Shown one piece after another: positions 1 through 12,956 of a stretch of 64,000 bases of DNA. Positions within the stretch are counted from its first letter, which is position 1. Each line of letters starts with the position of its first letter. This DNA comes from Isoperla grammatica (Eukaryota > Arthropoda > Insecta > Plecoptera > Perlodidae). The notes beneath the pieces are model-generated. The model had not been told where the DNA came from. It saw only the letters and a list, made by a program, of their open reading frames with translations, and ran no database searches. Both the position numbers and the translations under genes were made by a program. The stretch lies in assembly GCA_945910005.1 (NCBI GenBank), contig OX246741.1, positions 36,503,331 through 36,567,330 on the forward strand, read 5' to 3'.

Positions 1-3000
1 ACAGACTATATCTAAAATCTAATATTAATTGATCATACAATAACCCGCTTTTAAATCATCATAAAAGCTTTTTAATTCGTCGACCAAGTTCGTTGTTAAC
101 ATTTGCATTTTTGCCGTGAAAGTCATAAATCATAACACGTCATTGTAGCCATACTATGCTAGCTATCAAAATTCCAAAGACACAGTGAGAAAGGTCTGAC
201 TGCGTAAGCCATTTCGGCAGCATACTTTGTGCATCTAACTTCAGTGGTCCGCAAATGCGAATCATATCGGTGGAACACTGTAAAAATGAAGAAATTAAAA
301 GCCGTAAATAAACAATATTTATTTACAACATGGCGGTTAAAGCTACAATTTTGAAACTTTTGTCAAGTGTTGGTACTATTGATGTGGACCTTCATATAAA
401 AAATCATTTATATTCTTGTGTAAGTTTTAATTAGATTAAATTAATAAAAAAAACAGCTTTTCACTAACTCATTTTTTGTAGGTTGGTATCTTACGTCATT
501 GTAGCCTTTTTTGACAGCTATCGAGATTCCAAATAAAATTAAGAAAGGTAAAATTGCGTACGCCATTTTTGTGTTTACTGTGTGCATCTAACTGCAATAG
601 TCCGCAAATGCGAATCATATCGGTGGAACACTGTAAAAATGAAGAAATTATTGTAGTAAATAAACAATATTTTTTTATAACATGGCGGATAAACTAACAA
701 TTTTGAAACTATTGTCAAGTGTTGGTACTGTTAATAGTAATCTACAAGTAAAACATCTTTAAAATCCGATTGTAAGTTTTCATTTAATTAAATAAATAAA
801 CACATTTTATTTTTCAGTAATTAATTTTTTGTAGGTTGGCATCTTGACGAATTTTGCTGGTTATGTTAACAGCATCGAGTTTAGTAGTCACAAATGTTGA
901 CCGAAAATTTCAGCCAAATACGTCAAGCCGTTTGACCTGTGCGCGACGAACAAAATTTAGCGCACATACATACAGACATACATACGTACACACAGACAAA
1001 GCGCCGATCGAGTTGTATGGAAAGATTCACTCCACTTCGCTACGCTCATCTAACTGGAAAACGCTCCGCGTTGACAGATGAGCGATTTCTTCAATGTATC
1101 AAATCAAATAAACTAGGAAAACGCTCCGCGTTGACAGATGAGCGATTTTTTTCAATGTATCAAATCAAATAAATCATTTGCATATCATATTCCTCTAAAA
1201 AAAAAAATACCTTTATAATAAACATATGATTTTTGTACAAGATGGCGGATCAAGTTACAACATTATAACTTAGATATATTATTTCTTGATATGTTGCTAA
1301 TAAATGCACGAAATATAATTTAAATCCGTTAAGAAGTTTTCTTTAAAGAAATTAAAACCTTCAAGTTGACGGATTTACGCATAATTTCATTCGACCGTGG
1401 TCTACTCAATAGGCTCTTATTCATAAACTATTAAACCTATCAGTGTATGGAAAGTTCCATAATGTAGATACAGACTATATCTAAAATGTAATATTAATTA
1501 ATCATACAATTACCCGCTTTTAAATCATAATAAAAGCTTTCTAATTTGTCGACCAATTCGTTGTTAACATTTGCATGTTTGCCGTGAAGGTCATTAAATA
1601 TAACACGTCATTGTAGCCATTCTATGATAGCTATCACAAATCCAAATACATAGTGAGAAAGGTCTGACTGCGTAAGCCATTTCGGCAGCATACTATGTGC
1701 ATCTAGCTTCAATGGTCCGCAAATGCGAATCATATCGGTGGAACACTGTAAAAACGAAGAAAATTACTTCCGTAAATAAACAATATTTGTTTATAAGATG
1801 GCGGTTGAAGCTACAATTTTGAAACTGTTGTTGTGTGTTGGTACTATTGATGTGGACTCACATATAAAAAATTATTTATATCGGTGTGTAAGTTTAAATT
1901 TAATTAAATAAATAACAAAACATGTGTTACAGTTGTTAATTTTTTGTAGGTTGGCATCTTACGTCATTGTAGCCATTCTATGACAGCTATCGAAATTCCA
2001 AATAATACTGCATAGGTATTGTTACGTAAGCTATGTTTGGTGTATACTATGTGCATCTAACTGCAATAGTCCGCAAATGCAAATCATATTGGTGGAACAC
2101 TGTACAAACAAAGAAATTATTACCGTAAATAAACAATATTTTTTTTATAACATGGCGGATAAACTAACAATTTTGAAACTTTTGTCAAGTGTTGGTACTG
2201 TTTATTTTAATCTACACGTGAAACAATATTTAAATCCGTTTGTAAGTTTTCATTTAATTAAATAAATAAACAATTTTTGTTTTTCAGTAATTAATTTTTT
2301 TTAGGTTGGCATCTTGACGAATTTTGCTGGTTATGTTACAGCATCGAGTTTAGTAGTCACAAATGTTGACAGAAAATTTCAGCCAAATACGTCAAGCCGT
2401 TTGACCTGTGCGCGACGAACAAAATTTAGCGCACATACATACAGACATACATACAGACATACATACATACAGACACACAGACAAAGCGCCGATCGAGTTG
2501 TATGGAGAGATTCACTCCGCTTCGCTACGCTCATCTAATCATTTGCATATCATATTACTCTTTTAAAAAAAAAATACCCATAATAAACATATGATTTTTT
2601 TACTAGGAAAACGCTCCGCGTTGACAGATGAGCGATTTTTTCAATGTATCAAATCAAATAAATCATTTGCATATCAAATTACTCTTTTTTTTTTTTAAAT
2701 ACCTTTTTAATAAACATATGATTTTTTTACAAGATGGCGGATCAAGTTACAACCATATTACTTAAGTATATTATTTCTTGATATGTTGCTAATAAATGCA
2801 CGAAATATTATTGAAATCCGTTAAGAAGTTTTCTTTAAAGAAATTAAAACCCTCTAGTTGGTGGATTTCCGCATAATTTTATTCGACCGTGGTCTACTCA
2901 ATAGGCTCTTATTCATAAACTATTAAACCTATCAGTGTATGGAAAAATTTATAATGGAGATACAGACTATATCTAAAATTACACATTGTTTAATTTCACA

Positions 3001-6000
3001 ATAACTCGCATTTAATATACAATAATAGCTTTTTAAATTGTCGACCAAGTTTGTTGTTATTTTCTGCATGTTTGCCGTGAAAGTCATAAAACATAACACG
3101 TCATTGTAGCCATTCTATGATAGCTATCAAAATTTCAAATACATAGTGAGAAAGGTCTGACTCCCTACGCCATTACTGCAGCATACTATGTGCATCTTAC
3201 TTAAATGGTCTGCAAATGCGAATCATATCGGTGGAACACTGTAAAAATGAAGAAAATGTCTGCCGTAAATAAACAATATTTGTTTATATAATGGCGGTTA
3301 AAGCACCAATTTTGAAACTAATGTCGAGTGTTGGTAGTATTGATGTGGACCTACATATAAAAAATCAATAATATCTGTGTGTAAGTTTTAATTTAATAAA
3401 ATAAATAACAAAACATGTTTTTCAGTTGTTAATTTTTTGTAGGTTGGCATCTTATGTCATTGTACCCATTCTATGACAGCTATCGATATTCCAAATACAA
3501 ATGAACATGTACAATTATGTACGCTATGTTTGGTGTAACATATGTACATCTTACTGCAATAGTCTCCAAATGCGAATCATATCGGTGGAACACTGTAAAA
3601 ATGAAGAAATTATTGTAGTAAATAAACAATATTTTTTTAAAACATGGCGGATAAACTTACAATTTTGAAACTTTTGTCAAGTGTTGGTATTGGTGATGTT
3701 AATCTACAAATGAAACATCATTTAAATCCGTCTGAAAGTTGTCATTTCATTAAATAAATAAACAATTTTTGTTTTTCAGTAATTAATTTTTTGTAGGTTG
3801 GCATCTTGACGAATTTTGCTGGTTATATTAACAGCATCGAGTTTAGTAGTCACAAATGTTGACAGAAAATTTCAGCCAAATACGTCAAGCCGTTTGACCT
3901 GTGCGCGACGAACAAAATTTAGCGCACATACATACATACATACATACATACACACACACATACACACACACAGACAAAGCGCCGATCGAGTTGTATGGAG
4001 AGATTCACTCCGCTTCGCTACGCTCATCTAACAAGATGGCGGATCAAATTACAACCTTATAACTTAAGTATATTATTTCTTGATATGTTGCTAATAAATG
4101 CAAGAAATATTATTGAAATCCGTTTACAAGTTTCCTTTAAAGAAATTAAAACCTTCAAGTTGATGGATTTCCGTATAATTTCATTCGACCGTGGTCTACT
4201 CAATAGGCTCTTATTCATAAACTATTAAACCGATCAGTGTATGGAAAATTCCATAATGTAGATACAGACTATATCTAAAATGTGATATTGTTGAATCATA
4301 CAATAACTCGCATTTAAACTATAATAATAGCTTCTTAAATTGTCGACCAAGTTTGTTGTTATTTTCTACATGTTTGCCGTGAAAGTCATAAAACATAACA
4401 CGTCATTGTAGCCATTCTATGATAGCTATCAAAATTCCAAATACATAGTAAGAAAGGTGTGATTCCCTACGCCATTCCTGCAGCATACTGTGTGCATCTA
4501 ACTTCAATGGTCCGCAAATGCGAATCATATCGGTGGAACACTGTAAAAATGAAGAAAATGTCTGCCGTAAATAAACAATATTTGTTTATAACATGGCGGT
4601 TAAAGCAACAATTTTGAAACTAATGTCGAGTGTTGGTAGTATTGATGTGGACCTACAGATAAAAAATCATCAATATCCGTGTGTAAGTTTTAATTTAATT
4701 AAATAAATAACAAAACATGTGTTTCAGTTGTTAATTTTTTGTAGGTTGGCATCTTATGTCATTGTAGCCATTTTATGACAGCTATCGAGATTCCAAATAA
4801 CTGTGCATATGTATTGTTACGTACGCTATTTTTGGTGTATACTATGTGCATCTTATTGCAAAAGTCCGCAAATGCGAATCATATCGGCGGAACACTGTAA
4901 AAATGAAGAAATTTATGGTGTAAATAAACAATATTTTTTTATAACATGGCGGATAAACGTACAGTTTTGAAACTTTTGTCAAGTGTTGGTACCGTTGATG
5001 TTAATCTACAAATGAAACATTATTTAAATCCGTGTGTAAGTTTTCATTTAATTAAATAAATAAACAATTTTTGTTTTTCAGTAATTAATTTTTTGTAGGT
5101 TGGCATCTTGACGAATTTTGCTGGTTATGTTAACAGCATCGAGTTTAGTAGTCACAAATGTTGACAGAAAATTTCAGCCAAATACGTCAAGCCGTTTGAC
5201 CTGTGCGCGACGAACAAAATTTAGCGCACATACATACATACATTCACACACACATACACACAGACAAAGCGCCGATCGAGTTGTATGGAAAGATTCACTC
5301 CGCTTCGCTACGCTCATCTAACTAGGAAAACGCTCCGCGTTGCCAGATGAGCGAGTTGGTTCAATGTTTTAAAGCAAACAAATCTTTTGAATAACATATT
5401 TCTCTTTAAAAAAAAAAAAATACCTTTATAATAAACATGATTTTTTTTACAAGATGGCGGATATAGTTACAACCTTATAACTTAAGTATATTATTTCTTG
5501 ATATGTTGCTAATAAATGCACAAAAGATTATTTAAACCCGTTAAGAAGTTTTCTTTAAGAAATTAAAACCTTCAAGTTGATGGATTTCCGCATAATTTCA
5601 TTCGACCGTGGTCTACTCAATAGGCTCTAATTCATAAACTATTAAACATATCAGTGTATAGAAAGTTCCATAATATAGATACAGACTTAATCTAAAATGT
5701 AATATTGTTTATCATACAATAACTCGCATTTAAACTATAATAATAGCTTTTTAAATTGTGGACCAAGTTTGTTGTTATTTTCTGCATGTTTGCCGTGAAA
5801 GTCATAAAACATAACACGTCATTGTAGCCATCCTATGATAGCTATCAAAATTCCAAATACATAGTGAGAAAGGTCTGACTGCGTAAGCCATTTCGGCAGC
5901 ATACTATGTGCATCTAACTTCAATGGTCCGCAAATGCGAATCATATCGGTGGAACACTGTAAAAATGAAGAAATACATAGCCGTAAATAAACAATATTTT

Positions 6001-6735
6001 TTTATAACATGGCGGTTGTAGCTACAATTTTGAAACTATTGTCAATTGTTGGAACTAATAATGTGGACCTACATATAAAAAATCATTAATATCCGTGTGT
6101 AACTTTTAATTAGATTAAATTAATAAAAAAAACATGTGTTTCAGTTGTTAATTTTTTGTAGGTTGGCATCTTACGTCATTATAGCATTTTTATGACAGCT
6201 ATCGAGATTCCAAATAATAATGAGAAAGGTATGATTGCGAACGATTTTTTTGTGTTTACTATGTGCATCTTATTGCAAAGATCCGCAAATGCGAATGATA
6301 TCGGTGGAACACTGTAAAAATGAAAAAATTATTACCGTAAAGAAACAATATTTTTTTATAACATGGCGGATGAACTTACAATTTTGAAACTTTTGTCAAC
6401 TGTTGGTACCGTTAATGTTAATCTACAAGTGAAACATCATTAAAATCCGTTGGTAAGTGTTCATTTAATTAAATAAATAAACGATTTTTGTTTTTCAGTA
6501 ATTAATTTTTTGTAGGTTGGCATCTTGATGGATTTTGCTGGTTATGTTAACAGCATCGAGTTTAGTAGTCACAAATGTTGACCGAAATTTCAGCCAAATA
6601 CGTCAAGCCGTTTGACCTGTGCGCGACGAACAAAATTTAGCGCACAGACATACAGACATACATACATACACACAGACAAAGCGCCGATCGAGTTGTATGG
6701 AGAGATTCACTCCGCTTCGCTGCGCTCATCTAATT
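1..6735 (+). repeat. Higher-order tandem repeat array, about five 1.3-1.5 kb units
   Basis: About five direct units follow each other. Each ends in a conserved block (GCGCGACGAACAAAATTTAG, then a CATA/CACA microsatellite, then CGCTTCGCTACGCTCATCTAA) near 1053, 2537, 4031, 5321 and 6733. Each complete unit holds three diverged subunits with a common ATGGCGG core. The A subunits have it at 330, 1798, 3291, 4593 and 6009, the B subunits at 682, 2152, 3644, 4945 and 6363, and the C subunits at about 1242, 2733, 4034 and 5452. The motif GCGAATCATATCGGTGGAAC precedes nearly every A and B core. Short frames open from these ATGs but decay between copies, so I do not call genes. The end block resembles the 3' parts of interspersed arthropod elements; that is an impression, not a match I could run. 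Confidence 0.85.
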
Positions 6736-7252
6736 ACAGTGTACACACATAACATGAAAAAATAAAGTTGTGAAGACGTATTTTTATAGCACAAGAAATT
6801 TCCAATTATTATACTTACTTATAATTAAAAAGACAAATGGAATGTGAGTTGTGGCAGATTTAAAGAAAAAGATTAAGTAATACACACCTTAATTATTAAA
6901 AAACTAAAGTAAACAAATTAAATTTGAAACCATTTATCACGTAAATATCATAACAATACCATAGGTAGAGATGTAAAATTTCCGGAAAGATAAATCTCGG
7001 AAATTTTCCGGAAATATTTCTGGAAATATTTCCAAAAAAATTCCTTAACTAAAATTCATGCAAATTGCAAATTAATGTGTTGGGGTGTAAATCATAATAT
7101 ACATCTTTCCACAGAACTTGCATGAATAACTTCTTATTGCCTTGTTCTGATGCTTACCCATTAGGCCTAGGCCTAGTCAGGCTAGACTCAAACAGTTGCA
7201 GTTCAGTTCAGCTCATGATCTTGTGAACAATAGGGTTATGTAGCCAATACCA
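6736..7252. other. AT-rich interval with palindromic TTTCCGGAAA cluster
   Basis: No gene is visible. About 6970-7045 carries clustered GGAAATTTTCCGGAAA-like palindromes. A related cluster in the opposite orientation lies at about 11785-11880. The first AGGCCTAGGCCTAG runs of the window appear near 7163. Confidence 0.5.
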
Positions 7253-7255
7253 TTA

Positions 7256-7565
7256 TGGCGGGTTTACATAACTGACTAGTGACTAACGACTAGCGACTAG
7301 GAGCGCGTTCATGAAACTGACTAGCCGCAACAGGCTTCTCTCATTGGCCGACAGTGGGAATACTGCGTGCTGATTGGCCGTGACTAAGGACTTGACCAAG
7401 GAGTTGAGATATGTTCAACTTCTTAGTCAAGTCAAGACAAACCTTAGTCACAGCCAATCGGAGAGCAGTATTCGCAACCGTAGCCAATGAAAGAAGCTCG
7501 TGGCTTAGTCACGGGCTCGCTTAGTCGCTAATCGTTAGTCACTAGTCAGTTATGTAAACCCGCCA
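7256..7565. mobile_element. PIF/Harbinger-type MITE
   Basis: The 310-bp element has long terminal inverted repeats beginning TGGCGGGTTTACATAACTGA and running for about 40 bp with few mismatches. It is flanked by a 3-bp TTA duplication (7253-7255 and 7566-7568), as expected for PIF/Harbinger. The interior is rich in ACTAGT/TTAGTC motifs and has no coding capacity. Confidence 0.85.
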
Positions 7566-7568
7566 TTA

Positions 7569-8377
7569 GTGTGTTCGATAAAGCATCCTGGCTGCCGGTT
7601 GAGCACATCCAGATGCAAAACGTGTTCGTAAAGTCCATGGTTGAGTGGGCGTGGCCGCAACTTGGATGGCAACCAAGCCGTGCCGTGCCGAGCCCACGGC
7701 AACCAAGAAAATAGGTGCTGCGTGGTTGGCATCCACCAAAATGCGCACCGATTCAAAATTTAAAAAGCATTTCAAACGTGCTGTGGGTAAAAACGATACT
7801 GTACCTTTTATTAGAACTGAACGAGAAGACTATTCAAAGATAGATCTAGCTTTCTTGCTTCTTCCTTAATTTAAACTGTATTTCATGCATTTTATTCTAT
7901 TTTCATTTATTTTTATAGATCTTGGCCTAGGCCTAGGACAACACATAACGGCATGATTTAGTTATCTGTGCTGTGACTAGGCCTATATATTCCAAAAACT
8001 GTAATATTTTAGTGAACACGCCGTGTTGTAAAAGGTATGATAAATCTTTTCGTACCAGTGCATCAAACGAAACTCGACAAAACGGTTTCACTAAAAAGTT
8101 TTGGACCGTGAACCTTATCCGTATCAGGCCTGCAGTTTCTTACTTTATAATATATTTTGTAGGCCTAGGCATATAGTCGAGGGCTAGGCCTACTTATTTC
8201 TCAGTTAGTCATAAGAAATGACTAATGCCCCAAGCATATCGTGTGCATGAGGGTTCGACATTATGCAAATAAATATAATACAATTCAATACTTCTATTAG
8301 GCCTAGGTTTAGGCCTAGAACTTGGCTCGAGGACTATTTGAAAGACTATTTTCAAATTGCCGCTGATATCTAAACAA
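7569..8377. other. Intergenic or degraded transposon sequence
   Basis: No gene is recognised. It begins GTGTTCGATAAAGCATCC, which resembles the inverted GTGTTCG ends at 10489-10592, so it may be the left part of another element enclosing the Harbinger-like one. A short open frame ends at 7869 but has no recognisable domain. Confidence 0.35.
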
Positions 8378-8771
8378 CTGGGTTGCGTTCCGTTACATGC
8401 TGGATGTACTGATCCAGTGCGCCAGCTTACTGGATGCATTCCGAAACATGCTGCCAGCGACTACTGAGCGTTCCCTTACTTGCTATCCCAGCATCTCCAG
8501 TGCACTGGAAGTACTGGCCCTTTTTCACGCAGTAGCCCCAGTAAAACTTGGAACTGTCATGGCGTCGCACCAAACTATTGGCGTATTCGACTGGTTGCAC
8601 TGGACCGCACTCAGTGCACTGTCCGTATTCGACTGGTAAATCTAGTGCGCACTCAGTGCAATATTTCGTATTCGACTGGGCAGTTGCACTCCCAGAGTGC
8701 AGCACTGACCTGCACTCGGGTTAGGGGCCAGTGCGAGTTGTTCAGTGCGGCGATGAACGCGCAAAGTTTGA

Positions 8772-8891
8772 AATTCTGATAGTAGTGATGACGATATCGA
8801 ACATATATTAGCTGTTATCAAGCCAAGAAATGAAAAGCCTAAAATAGAAAGTTATATTAACAATGTTGTATCTCACTATTCCGATATGGAG
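8772..8891 (+). pseudogene. N-terminal exon fragment of a Harbinger-like transposase
   Basis: The open stretch follows a stop at 8769 and ends at a GTAAGG donor (8892). It encodes an acidic start (SDSSDDDIEH) followed by ESYINNVVSHYSDME. Harbinger transposases often have an Asp/Ser-rich N terminus followed by a Y..(T/V)V..Y.D.EF segment leading to the nuclease domain. None of the DDE catalytic region is present here. Assignment rests on this pattern and on the surrounding Harbinger-like ends. It could be an unrelated acidic exon. Confidence 0.45.
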
Positions 8892-9019
8892 GTAAGGGTT
8901 CGGTTGGTATGGTTGGGTCCTATGCCAAGCCCAGTTTATAAAATGCCAAATTATGAAATTGAAAAACAACGCTATAACAGCTGATCTCGGCCTATCTAAA
9001 TTGAATATCATCAACTTAC

Positions 9020-9140
9020 CCTCATTGCCAATCATTCGACACAAAACACCCTCGCTGGTGATTGTTACATTTCCATCTTGTTCGTAAACAAATTGATGGA
9101 ATTCAACAACGTTGTTATTGCCGCTGTTTTCTGTCGCCAT
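9020..9140 (-). CDS. Putative first coding exon in the Harbinger-like element, unknown product
   Basis: Reading leftward from an ATG at 9140, the frame encodes MATENSGNNNVVEFHQF and continues about 40 codons to a consensus GTAAGT donor (complement of 9014-9019). The good ATG context (GCAAAGATGGCG) and the strong donor suggest a real 5' exon. I do not recognise the protein. Its position opposite the transposase-like exon suggests the accessory ORF that Harbinger elements carry, but no Myb/MADF signature is visible in this short piece. Later exons are not found in the element. Confidence 0.35.
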
Positions 9141-9581
9141 CTTTGCACTGGATATGTCATGCGTGTTCGGCTGGGAAAGAGCCGGCGACAACACTAGGCG
9201 AGTGCACGACGAAATCGTGACGTTTCAGTGTGCACTCAGTGCGGTCCAGTCGAATACGCTATATAACATACCAGTGGCACGAAATATCGCTGGTTTGTCC
9301 AGAAACAAACGAAGTAGGGAAATTAGTAGTGAACGACAATGAAAAGGAGCGTCTGGAGAAAGGTAAGAATGTTTTGTATGTGCTATTGGACGTATATTTC
9401 TCTTGGCAGGGTGCAATTAGTGTAGGCCTAGGCTGACAGTTATAGCTTACGACTATTTTCGCGCCGTCTTCCATACTGTGCTCAGTGCTCTGCAGGTGGA
9501 TGCTCGTTCCGTTTCTTAAGCCTACTGGCTCGCGCTGGCTCACGCCGGCGCTCACTGGGTCCCAGCAGTCCCAGCATGTAA

Positions 9582-10453
9582 AGCCCGATTCACACAAAGT
9601 TATAAGAATGTTATAAGGTATAGGTATAGTCACAAGCCGAGTTGGGCCATAGGGATTACGTACAAGGGTTCACACAAATGTGTCATTGCAATAGCAATAG
9701 CAATTGGTATAAGACTGGTATAAGAGAGTTCAGATATTTCAACTTTCTTATGACGGACCAATCATGCGTTGAAACGTCACTTATAACACGCCAATGGGAT
9801 GCTAATTTTTAATTTTTGTAATTTTTAACTCATCTTGACAATGTTCATAAAATCTTGTATTGTGGTTATACAGCTAAGAAATGATATGAAATGGAAAGTA
9901 GGACATTACGACATGGACAACACGGTGAAAACTGTTTCAAATTATTTCATACATTATAAGTAAATTTGTAATTGTATAAATATTATGTGTCCTAATAAAT
10001 AAATAAATAAATAAATAACAGATGCTTTCATTGTAAATTATTAGTCAAAACAAAAACTCTCCGTATACATCCGGTTCACATCAAATAGACCTTGCATCCG
10101 GTGACTACGTGCAAAATATCTTCTCCCATCGGCGTCATTAATGATATAACAACACAACAATAATGAATAATAATAATTATTGTTTTTCTTATTATTTTTA
10201 ACTATTGTTTTAAATTATTGTCAATAGATTCGATGCCAGTTTAAAATGTAAATAACAGCTGCGGGAAATCAGCTGATTGACAGCCAGCTGTCGTTACTCA
10301 AACTGCCGCCAGAGCAAGTCAAAGAAGTCTACACAAAAATGTAGTATCTTTTCAGGAAAGCCTTTGGCGTCCTAAGCTTATACCTTATACCACTTTCTTA
10401 TACCCTATTCTTATTGCTATTGCAATACCTTATAACTTTGTGTGAATCGGACT
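9582..10453. mobile_element. MITE nested in the Harbinger-like element
   Basis: The 872-bp insertion has inverted ends AGCCCGATTCACACAAAGTT and AGTCCGATTCACACAAAGTT, with one mismatch. A TAA duplication flanks it (9579-9581 and 10454-10456), which fits the PIF/Harbinger group. A TAAA microsatellite lies near 9998-10018. No coding capacity is seen. Removing it restores the host element's perfect right terminus. Confidence 0.85.
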
Positions 10454-10471
10454 TAACGGAACGCAACCCTG

Positions 10472-11784
10472 GTTGAGTATGGTGTTCGTAAAGTCTGGTT
10501 GGTTTAGGCTTAAAACCGTGCGCAACCAGGTTGCTGGTTGCCAACTGCTGGTTGAATTTCCGAACACACTGGTGTTGAAAAGCCACTGCCTTGCTCAAAA
10601 ACATTTATTGTGGGAAATTTGAAACATTAAAATAATACTAATAATAATAATAATAATAATAATAATATTATGCAGATGATCAAAAGTGTAAGGTCAACAT
10701 TAATGTAACTAGGCATATACAAAAGAATGTAACTATGTCTGTTGTTGTATATTTATGTACTTATGTAAATGAAAAATAGCATTTATGCTAATAATATAAT
10801 AAAGATACTACTACTACTTAAATTACGCGCGCCAGTGCCTTCTGTATTTATTTATAGGGGGTCAGGTGAGATTCGTTAAACTTTAACCGACGAGGCAAAC
10901 AGGCGACCAATCAATAAAACGAAAAACTTCAAATTTTGACGAATCATCGACGAGAATAGATGATGCGATAGTGCGCCTTCTATACTCAAAGTAGTGCGCA
11001 ATGCATCGGCGCAGTTTACGTCATCGTGTCGGTTGGCGCACCTTCAAAACTTCTGGAACATGCCATGCCATCACAATGGTGCACAATGGTACCACACCTG
11101 TTTCAGAAAATCACAGTGAAAATGTTTTGGTATTAAAATGTTAGTTTAAACACTCTAATATATTCATTTTAAAATTTTAACACTATTTAATACTAAGTAT
11201 TTAACTGTTAAAACAATCTTAGAGCCGATTTCGTGATTTTCGTGGTCAGTTTTCAGTTTCAACAACTTGCGAACGTTGGCAGCCATGCAGGATTTTATTG
11301 AAGAGACTGGAGTGCCAGCTGGAGTGTTCAAAAATGGCGTCGTATAAATAGCCCGTACGCAACAAGTTGCGCCAGGGTTGCCAGATTGGGCGGTTTACCG
11401 CCGATTGGGCTACTCGACTCAAACTATTGGCGGGTAAAATTATCATTTCGCTCTTGGCGCCAATTGGGCTCTATTCCTACTTGAACTGGCGGTTTTTGGG
11501 CTGGTAAAACTGTCAACCGCCTCACAGTATTCTTAATAATAGTAATATTAAAATGCATGCAATATGTGTGAATCATTGATTAGATAACCTAGTGGCTATT
11601 TACAATCTATTCATTGTGTCACACATTCCATTTGCCATTTTAATTATAAGTATTAAAGTTGTGCTTTATGATCCGTCTTTAGAACTTTATTTTGTCTGTT
11701 GTTTGTGTGCAATGTAATTTAATAGCTTCCAAATGCGAAATTAATACTTAACGCACTGTTTCTTTGTGCCTATGGTTAGGGATG
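10472..11784. other. Intergenic sequence, no gene recognised
   Basis: It holds an inverted-repeat end near 10489-10592 (GTGTTCG-type), an AAT microsatellite at about 10640-10670, and a segment with repeated GGGCGGTTTACCGCC-like palindromic words at 11390-11520. No convincing exon is visible. Confidence 0.5.
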
Positions 11785-12000
11785 TAAATCGGAAATATTT
11801 CCACAGGAAATTTTCCGGAAATGGAAATATTTCCGGAAATTTTCCGAGTTTATCTTTCCGGAAATTTTCTGGAAATATATTTTGAATTTCCCTCACATTT
11901 TGTGAGGTGGGCACGGAACTTCATTCAGGAACTTCATTCAGGTTTGTTCGTTTGTCCTGCCTCAACAGGAGTATTTTACTCCAGGAGTAATCTGGAAATA
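11785..12000. repeat. TTTCCGGAAA palindrome cluster
   Basis: Repeated GGAAATTTTCCGGAAAT words match the 6970-7045 cluster in inverse orientation (shared TTATCTTTCCGGAAATTTT). Similar words occur at the ends of some hAT-type elements, but I could not define termini or a target duplication here. Confidence 0.45.
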
Positions 12001-12008
12001 TGTCGTTA

Positions 12009-12275
12009 GCTTTGTTCGTTTGTCCTGTGATCACTACTCCAGGAGTACGGTATTACGAAAACCCCGTTTTTATGTCCTGGAGTAAGTGTGATGGGAGTAG
12101 CTGCGACAAGTTCTTTTGTCCAGTGGTAACTTACTACAACTGTGATGGGGGTAAGGTTTTTACACCTGCTTCCCGAGTAGGAGTAGGAGGAACAACTGAA
12201 ACGATCACAACTGTGACAACTCTGTTTTTTTGTCCAAGTGGGAGTAACTGTGATTTCTACTCCCATATCCGTTAT
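12009..12275 (+). repeat. Copy 1 of a GGAGTA-rich interspersed repeat
   Basis: About 267 bp starting GCTTTGTTCGTTTGTCCTGT, with internal ACTCC/GGAGTA and TGTGATGGGAGTA words in both orientations. It is nearly identical to 14336-14606 on the other strand. Both strands are open, which reflects the repetitive composition and not a gene. Confidence 0.75.
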
Positions 12276-12438
12276 AATGACATATTTCCGGATTACTCCT
12301 GGCGTAAAATTCGCGAAAAAAAGTCTATCGCAGCGCTGCGGCGGCCTTCACGTGAACTACTCATTGCGGTATTGGTGGGCAATGGCGGCGATTTTCCCAT
12401 ATGTAAACAAGGCACGCTGACTTCTTGATTTCAGTCTC

Positions 12439-12948
12439 CAGGCGCGTAGGAACTCTAAATAAAGTGGGGGGGGGGAAGAATTGTGAGCGCAAACATCTTG
12501 CGGGGTCTGGGGCGGAGCCCCAGCCGCCAGAGGCCTTTTCGCCGAAGGCGAAAAATTTTCTTGCTTTATTAGTTATTTCTCGATTTTTAGGCTTAAATAA
12601 ATACGTTTTGAGGGCCTTAACCCACCCCTTCCCTAATTACGCCACTGACCTTCAAGCACCCATTCGCTTTTTTTTGTTAATGCTACAAAGTGCAAACAAA
12701 GGCAGAGGAAATGTATCTTGTGACGGAAAATCTTGGCTTTCTCCGGGGCGTGGGGCCCTCTGTGTTTCTGAAATTATTATTCACTTGTGAAATATGAAAT
12801 TTAGTTGGTGAATGTTTACCCGGGTATCCGTGTGTGATGTGTGGGATGTATGTCGGGATGTGCCTAACACGCTAAATTGGGTAGGTCACAAGAAAAAGTG
12901 GGGGGGGAATCTCCCCCCATTCCCCCCCCCCCCCTTCCTACGCGCCTG
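12439..12948. mobile_element. hAT-type MITE
   Basis: The inverted ends CAGGCGCGTAGGAA / TTCCTACGCGCCTG are perfect over 14 bp. A perfect 8-bp duplication TCAGTCTC (12431-12438 and 12949-12956) identifies hAT-type insertion. The interior has no transposase and holds poly-G and poly-C tracts next to the ends. It sits immediately upstream of the THAP exon; the left copy of its target sequence follows TTGATT and the right copy is fused to the exon start. Confidence 0.9.
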
Positions 12949-12956
12949 TCAGTCTC

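Larger units (their letters stand above)
8381..10468. mobile_element. Harbinger-like element, interrupted by a nested MITE
   Basis: The left end begins GGTTGCGTTCCGTTACATGC. The right end is its exact complement once the inner MITE (9582-10453) is removed. The flanks carry a 3-bp CTG duplication (8378-8380 and 10469-10471). Inside are a transposase-like exon on + (8772-8891) and a second coding exon on - (9020-9140), facing each other as two Harbinger ORFs can. A second inverted motif, GCGTATTCGACTGG (8579 and its complement near 9250), bounds these exons and may mark a further nested element. Most of the transposase is missing, so this is a deletion derivative. Confidence 0.7.

Noticed and set aside
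12000..12428. ORFs over the GGAGTA-rich repeat, and their inverse at 14282-14635
   Set aside because: Both strands are open and the repeat's palindromic words explain it; no domain.
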